This document shows positions 60,941 to 64,000 of a stretch of DNA of 64,000 nucleotides, piece after piece. This DNA is from Bog-756 sp963696495 (GTDB taxonomy: Bacteria > Actinomycetota > Acidimicrobiia > Acidimicrobiales > RAAP-2). Below the pieces are notes generated by a model. The model made no database searches. It saw nothing but the letters and a program-made list of their open reading frames with translations, and was not told where the DNA came from. Positions within the stretch are counted from its first letter, which is position 1, and each line of letters begins with the position of its first letter. Where the stretch lies: assembly GCA_963696495.1 (NCBI GenBank), contig CAVOKJ010000005.1:1-64000 (forward strand). Direction: 5' to 3'. Position numbers and translations under genes: made by a program.

Positions 60941-62605
60941 TCAGTCCGCATCGATAATGGTGGCCGGAACCCAGACATCGACGGTGGTGCCGGCCCCCTC
61001 GCCCGAGTGGATCAACAGGCGCGATCCGATCAGATGGGCCCGCTCGGCCATTCCCGGCAGCCCCAGCGAGTCGGTTCCCGTGGTGGTGGGACGGTCGGCG
61101 ACCTCGAAGCCGACACCGTCGTCGGTCACCAGGAGCCGCATCCCGGCGGCCTCGAAGCTCATCCCGACCGAGAGCCGCCGGGCGCCGGCGTGCCGCTCGA
61201 CGTTCGTGATCGCCTCCTGGGCGATCCGGAACAGTGCCGATTCGACGGGTGCCGGCAGGCGCCGCTCCTCTCCCGTGACCCCGAACGACGCCTCGAACTG
61301 CTGGCGTTCCCCCGCCTCCGCCACCAGCTGGTTGATCGAGGCGACCAGGCCGAGGTCGTCGAGGATCGACGGTCGCAGGCCCCGGGCGATCGACCGCAGC
61401 TCGGCCACTGTGCCCTCGGCGATGACCCGGAGATCGGCGATCACGCCGGCGCTGTCGGAGGGGAGGCCGGTCCTGCGCTCGACCGCGTCCAGCTGACGGC
61501 ACAGGTGGATCAGCGTCTGCACGGGCCCGTCGTGGAGCTCCTGGGCGAGGTGACGGCGCTCCTCTTCCTGTCCGAGCACCACCCGGGATGCATAGGCCTC
61601 GATCTCGTCGTGCCGACGGGTCTCGGCCGTCACGTCCTCGAAGACGACCTGCATGCGGGTGTCACCTCCGGCCCGGCGCAGCATGGTGGCGGTGGGCCGG
61701 AAGAGGACCGGCCGTCCCTCCACCTCGAAGGCGACGGGCTCGACCCGGTCATCTGTCGGGGCGTCGGACGGCGTGGCCGGCTCGGAGACCTGTTCGGCGA
61801 TGAGCCGGGTGAGGATCTGCGCGGCAGCCCCGGCGCCGATCATGTCCACCAGGCGCATGGGCAGGGTCGGTGAGGTGGGGGCCGTCCGCGGACCGTGGAA
61901 CGCGCCGGGCGGTCGGAAGGCACGTTGGGCGGAGGCGTTGGCCTCGACGACGCAGCCGCCTCCGTCGACGATGAGGATGGGCGCCTGATTCGAGTCGAAC
62001 AGGTCCCGGTAGAGGGCCTCCGCACTCAGGTGGGCCTGTCGTGACTCGTCGGCCCGTCGTCGCACCTCCCGTTCGCCGGAGACGTGCTGTCCGATGAGGA
62101 GGGCCAGTGCATCGAGGACGAGCACCTGGGTTACCTCGGCCCAGGCCGCCTCGAATTGGCGGTTGTCCACGGCCACGAAGAACCGGGGGAGTGCCAACAG
62201 CGTGACCCAGCCCGAGGTGAGCATCGCCCCCCGGAACCCGTAGTGCAGCGCGGCGTAGACGACGGGGACGACGAACAGGACGAAGGTCGAGAGCTCGACG
62301 GCGAGTGACGTCGCTCCGAGGTGGAAGTCGACGGTTGCCGCCAGCCGGACGAGATAGAGAGCCAGGACGATCAGCTGGATGATCCAGAACTGCGAGCTGG
62401 CCCATGGCTGCTCGTCGTCTGCGTCCGGTGGCTCATCGCCGACGTCTGCGGCGCCGGCGCCGGCGACGTCGGGCCCGAAGGCCGCCTCGATCTCGGGAAC
62501 CGGCTCCGGGGTGGCTTCAGCCCCGCTCACAGGGGCGGCCGGCACCTCGACAGGGCGCACGGGCCCGACGGCGCGGTTGTCCGACGGTGGCGCCGTCCTG
62601 GTCAC
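60941..62605 (-). CDS. Sensor histidine kinase, NarL type, with PAS domain
   Basis: A 554-residue membrane kinase. An acidic/Pro-rich N-terminus of about 65 residues leads to four hydrophobic segments (about 72-92, 98-120, 125-150, 160-178). A PAS domain follows (LYRDLFDSNQAPILIVDGGGCVVEANASAQRAF). The HisKA_3 dimerisation helix carries EEERRHLAQELHDGPVQTL with the phospho-accepting His, and the HATPase has ALFRIAQEAITNVERHAGA (N box) and VTDDGVGFE (G box). GTG 62605 overlaps the response regulator stop by four bases. The signal is unknown; it may regulate the pilus genes nearby. Confidence 0.92.
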   Translation of the reverse strand: MTRTAPPSDNRAVGPVRPVEVPAAPVSGAEATPEPVPEIEAAFGPDVAGAGAADVGDEPPDADDEQPWASSQFWIIQLIVLALYLVRLAATVDFHLGATSLAVELSTFVLFVVPVVYAALHYGFRGAMLTSGWVTLLALPRFFVAVDNRQFEAAWAEVTQVLVLDALALLIGQHVSGEREVRRRADESRQAHLSAEALYRDLFDSNQAPILIVDGGGCVVEANASAQRAFRPPGAFHGPRTAPTSPTLPMRLVDMIGAGAAAQILTRLIAEQVSEPATPSDAPTDDRVEPVAFEVEGRPVLFRPTATMLRRAGGDTRMQVVFEDVTAETRRHDEIEAYASRVVLGQEEERRHLAQELHDGPVQTLIHLCRQLDAVERRTGLPSDSAGVIADLRVIAEGTVAELRSIARGLRPSILDDLGLVASINQLVAEAGERQQFEASFGVTGEERRLPAPVESALFRIAQEAITNVERHAGARRLSVGMSFEAAGMRLLVTDDGVGFEVADRPTTTGTDSLGLPGMAERAHLIGSRLLIHSGEGAGTTVDVWVPATIIDAD

Positions 62606-63327
62606 CGACGTTGTTCTGGGTCCGGCACGTCCCGGGCGAAGAGGCTGTTGGCCAGGGCGACGTGCACCAATTCGGTGCGCGAGGTGGTGCCCAGTTTGTC
62701 GAAGACATGGTTCAGATGACCCTCGACGGTGCGGGGGCTGATGCCGAGCTGGTGGGCGATCGCCTTGTTGGACATACCCCGGGCCACGAGTCGCACCACC
62801 TCCTGTTCCCGGCTCGTCAGGCGCGGCACGTACTGGTCCGGTGCGCCCTCGGCCTTCTCGCCCCGACCAGTGAGGCCGCGATCGAAGAGAGTGGATCCCT
62901 CACAGGCGGCCCTGATCGACCGGACCAGTTCGTCGCTGGGGGTGGTCTTGAGGAGGTAGCCGGCCACGCCGGCGGCCAGCGCGGCCCGCACGTAGTGCTC
63001 GTCGTCGTAGGCACTCAGGATCAGCACCGTGGTGTCGGGATAGTCGGCGATGATCTGGCGGGCCAGGTCGATCCCGTTGGTGGTGGGGAGCCTGATGTCG
63101 ACGAGGACGACGTCGGGCCGGAGCTCGGACACCGCGCTCAACGCCGTGTCGCCATCGGGGGCCTCCCCGACGACGGTGAAGCCGGCCGCGTCCTCGAGGA
63201 TCTGGCGGGTGCCGGCCCGCAGGAGCTCGTGGTCGTCCACCACGACGACGCGGATGAGCCGGTTCGATCCTCCGGACCGGGTGGCCGCCGGGCCGGACCG
63301 AGGACCGCGGGGTTCGACGATGCTCAT
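62602..63327 (-). CDS. LuxR/NarL-family response regulator
   Basis: A 241-residue regulator. The receiver (about 25-145) has VVVVDDHELLRAG, VVLVDIRLPTTNGIDLA with the phospho-accepting Asp, LILSAYDDEHYV and GYLLKTTPSDEL. The C-terminal LuxR-type helix-turn-helix reads LTSREQEVVRLVARGMSNKAIAHQLGISPRTVEGHLNHVFDKLG. ATG 63327 lies 18 bases after the stop of the prepilin-peptidase-like gene, and its stop overlaps the kinase gene, so all three are probably one operon. Confidence 0.93.
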   Translation of the reverse strand: MSIVEPRGPRSGPAATRSGGSNRLIRVVVVDDHELLRAGTRQILEDAAGFTVVGEAPDGDTALSAVSELRPDVVLVDIRLPTTNGIDLARQIIADYPDTTVLILSAYDDEHYVRAALAAGVAGYLLKTTPSDELVRSIRAACEGSTLFDRGLTGRGEKAEGAPDQYVPRLTSREQEVVRLVARGMSNKAIAHQLGISPRTVEGHLNHVFDKLGTTSRTELVHVALANSLFARDVPDPEQRR

Positions 63328-63345
63328 GACGCCATCGTAGGTTCG

Positions 63346-64000
63346 TCAGGCCCCCGCGATGAGGGACGCCGCCAGCGCCACGCCCAGCGCCGACACCAAG
63401 GGGACGGCCAGCACCGGCGGGACCGGCTCGGGTGCGGGCCCGGATCCCGAAGGCAGCCGGGCGGCCGACCAGGCTCCGGTCATGCACAGGAGATAGGTGA
63501 CGATCCACGCCGCCGCCCCGACGGCCAATGGCCCGAGACCGAGGCCTCCGACCCAGCACCCGGCGATGAGCAGGGCGCTCCGGCCATGGCCCCTCGGGTC
63601 GGCGCAGTCGGGGTCCAAGGAGCGCAGGAGCGCGTAGGTCACGATCGCCACGGCGGTGCCGGTCAACGAACCCCCGACGACCCGCCAGTGGTGCTGCCAG
63701 CCGGCGCCGACCACGATGATGAGCTGGGCCCCGGTGGTGGCGATGGCGGCCACCGACAGCGGCGCCCGCTTCCCGCCGTACTCGATGAGGCTGACGGCGA
63801 TCATCCCGGCGGCCAGGAGGCAGTAGGCGGCACCCACGACCGCGCCGTGCCAGGCCCACGTGACCAGGGCGAACACGACCGCGGTGGACAGCTCGACCAG
63901 TGGGTAGCGGGCGGAGATGGCCTGGTGGCATCCATGGCACCGACCCCTCAGCGCCAACCACGAGACCACCGGGATGTTCTCCCACCAGTGCAGCTGTCGC
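63346..64000 (-). CDS. Prepilin-peptidase-like (A24) membrane protein lacking catalytic aspartates, 5' end off window
   Basis: At least 218 residues; the N-terminus lies beyond 64000. HWWENIPVVSWLALRGRCHGCHQAISARYPLVELSTAVVFALVTW is the N-terminal methylase/cytoplasmic region of PilD/GspO enzymes. Six or more helices follow. The first catalytic Asp, normally in an IDxxxxxIP strand, is Glu (SLIEYGGKRAPL). The GxGD motif reads RGHGRSAL, so the second Asp is Arg. The zinc-type cysteines are reduced to one CHGC pair. It should not cleave prepilins by the known aspartate mechanism. It leads an apparent operon with the two-component pair. Confidence 0.8.
   Translation of the reverse strand, partial: RQLHWWENIPVVSWLALRGRCHGCHQAISARYPLVELSTAVVFALVTWAWHGAVVGAAYCLLAAGMIAVSLIEYGGKRAPLSVAAIATTGAQLIIVVGAGWQHHWRVVGGSLTGTAVAIVTYALLRSLDPDCADPRGHGRSALLIAGCWVGGLGLGPLAVGAAAWIVTYLLCMTGAWSAARLPSGSGPAPEPVPPVLAVPLVSALGVALAASLIAGA

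Overview
The window looks like chromosome of a high-GC actinobacterium, most likely of the class Acidimicrobiia (inference). Signs are the very GC-rich codon use with many GTG starts, F420-type luciferase-like oxidoreductases, an actinobacterial Tad locus, a LexA box of Gram-positive type, and a type IV pilus set (PilT, PilM-PilN, PilO) in an organism whose other genes are actinobacterial. Most long overlapping reading frames are high-GC shadows and were left out.

Layout. (1) 0-9.9 kb: housekeeping and catabolic genes: a cytochrome P450, an aldo/keto reductase with an SRPBCC protein, a short-chain dehydrogenase, two secreted lipoproteins (one a PQQ-type beta-propeller), an enoyl-CoA hydratase overlapping a dienoyl-CoA-reductase-like dehydrogenase, and a methyltransferase. 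(2) 9.9-10.24 kb: a gene-free stretch with a terminator-like hairpin and an isolated tRNA 3'-end-like sequence. (3) 10.2-22.3 kb: acyl-CoA dehydrogenase, trpD, a DEDDh exonuclease/GIY-YIG (UvrC-like) fusion under a perfect LexA box, zinc-ribbon and thioredoxin-like proteins, DUF503, a TIGR03084-like protein, a threonine-aldolase-type enzyme overlapping ettA, a membrane protein, and a DUF1254/DUF1214 protein.

(4) 22.9-33.7 kb: a single-strand, tightly overlapping Tad (Flp-type) pilus operon: two exported proteins, a CpaB/SAF protein, a CpaE-like ATPase without a P-loop lysine, TadA, TadB, TadC, a 63-residue Flp-like pilin preceded by an 11-unit heptanucleotide repeat, three TadE/TadG-like pseudopilins, and a 955-residue membrane protein with LysM and winged-helix/BTAD domains. 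(5) 33.7-48.2 kb: a steroid side-chain catabolism cluster equivalent to the mycobacterial igr operon: CYP125-like P450, FadE29, ChsH2, FadE28, ChsH1 and Ltp2, with FadD17-like and FadD19-like CoA ligases, three luciferase-like oxidoreductases and a catalytically altered isochorismatase-fold protein. Three promoter regions carry KstR-type operator sequences. Together these genes could oxidise a sterol side chain at its terminus, activate it to CoA esters, and remove its last propionyl-CoA by dehydrogenation, hydration and retro-aldol cleavage.

(6) 48.2-54.6 kb: dxs, an AIM24-family protein, a thioesterase, and tldD/tldE. (7) 54.6-64 kb: a type IV pilus region on the minus strand: pilO, a PilM-PilN fusion and pilT, then an FmdB-type zinc ribbon, moaC, two small unknown genes with a 22-bp tandem repeat, a histidine kinase/response regulator pair, and a prepilin-peptidase-like protein that runs off the window and lacks both expected catalytic aspartates.
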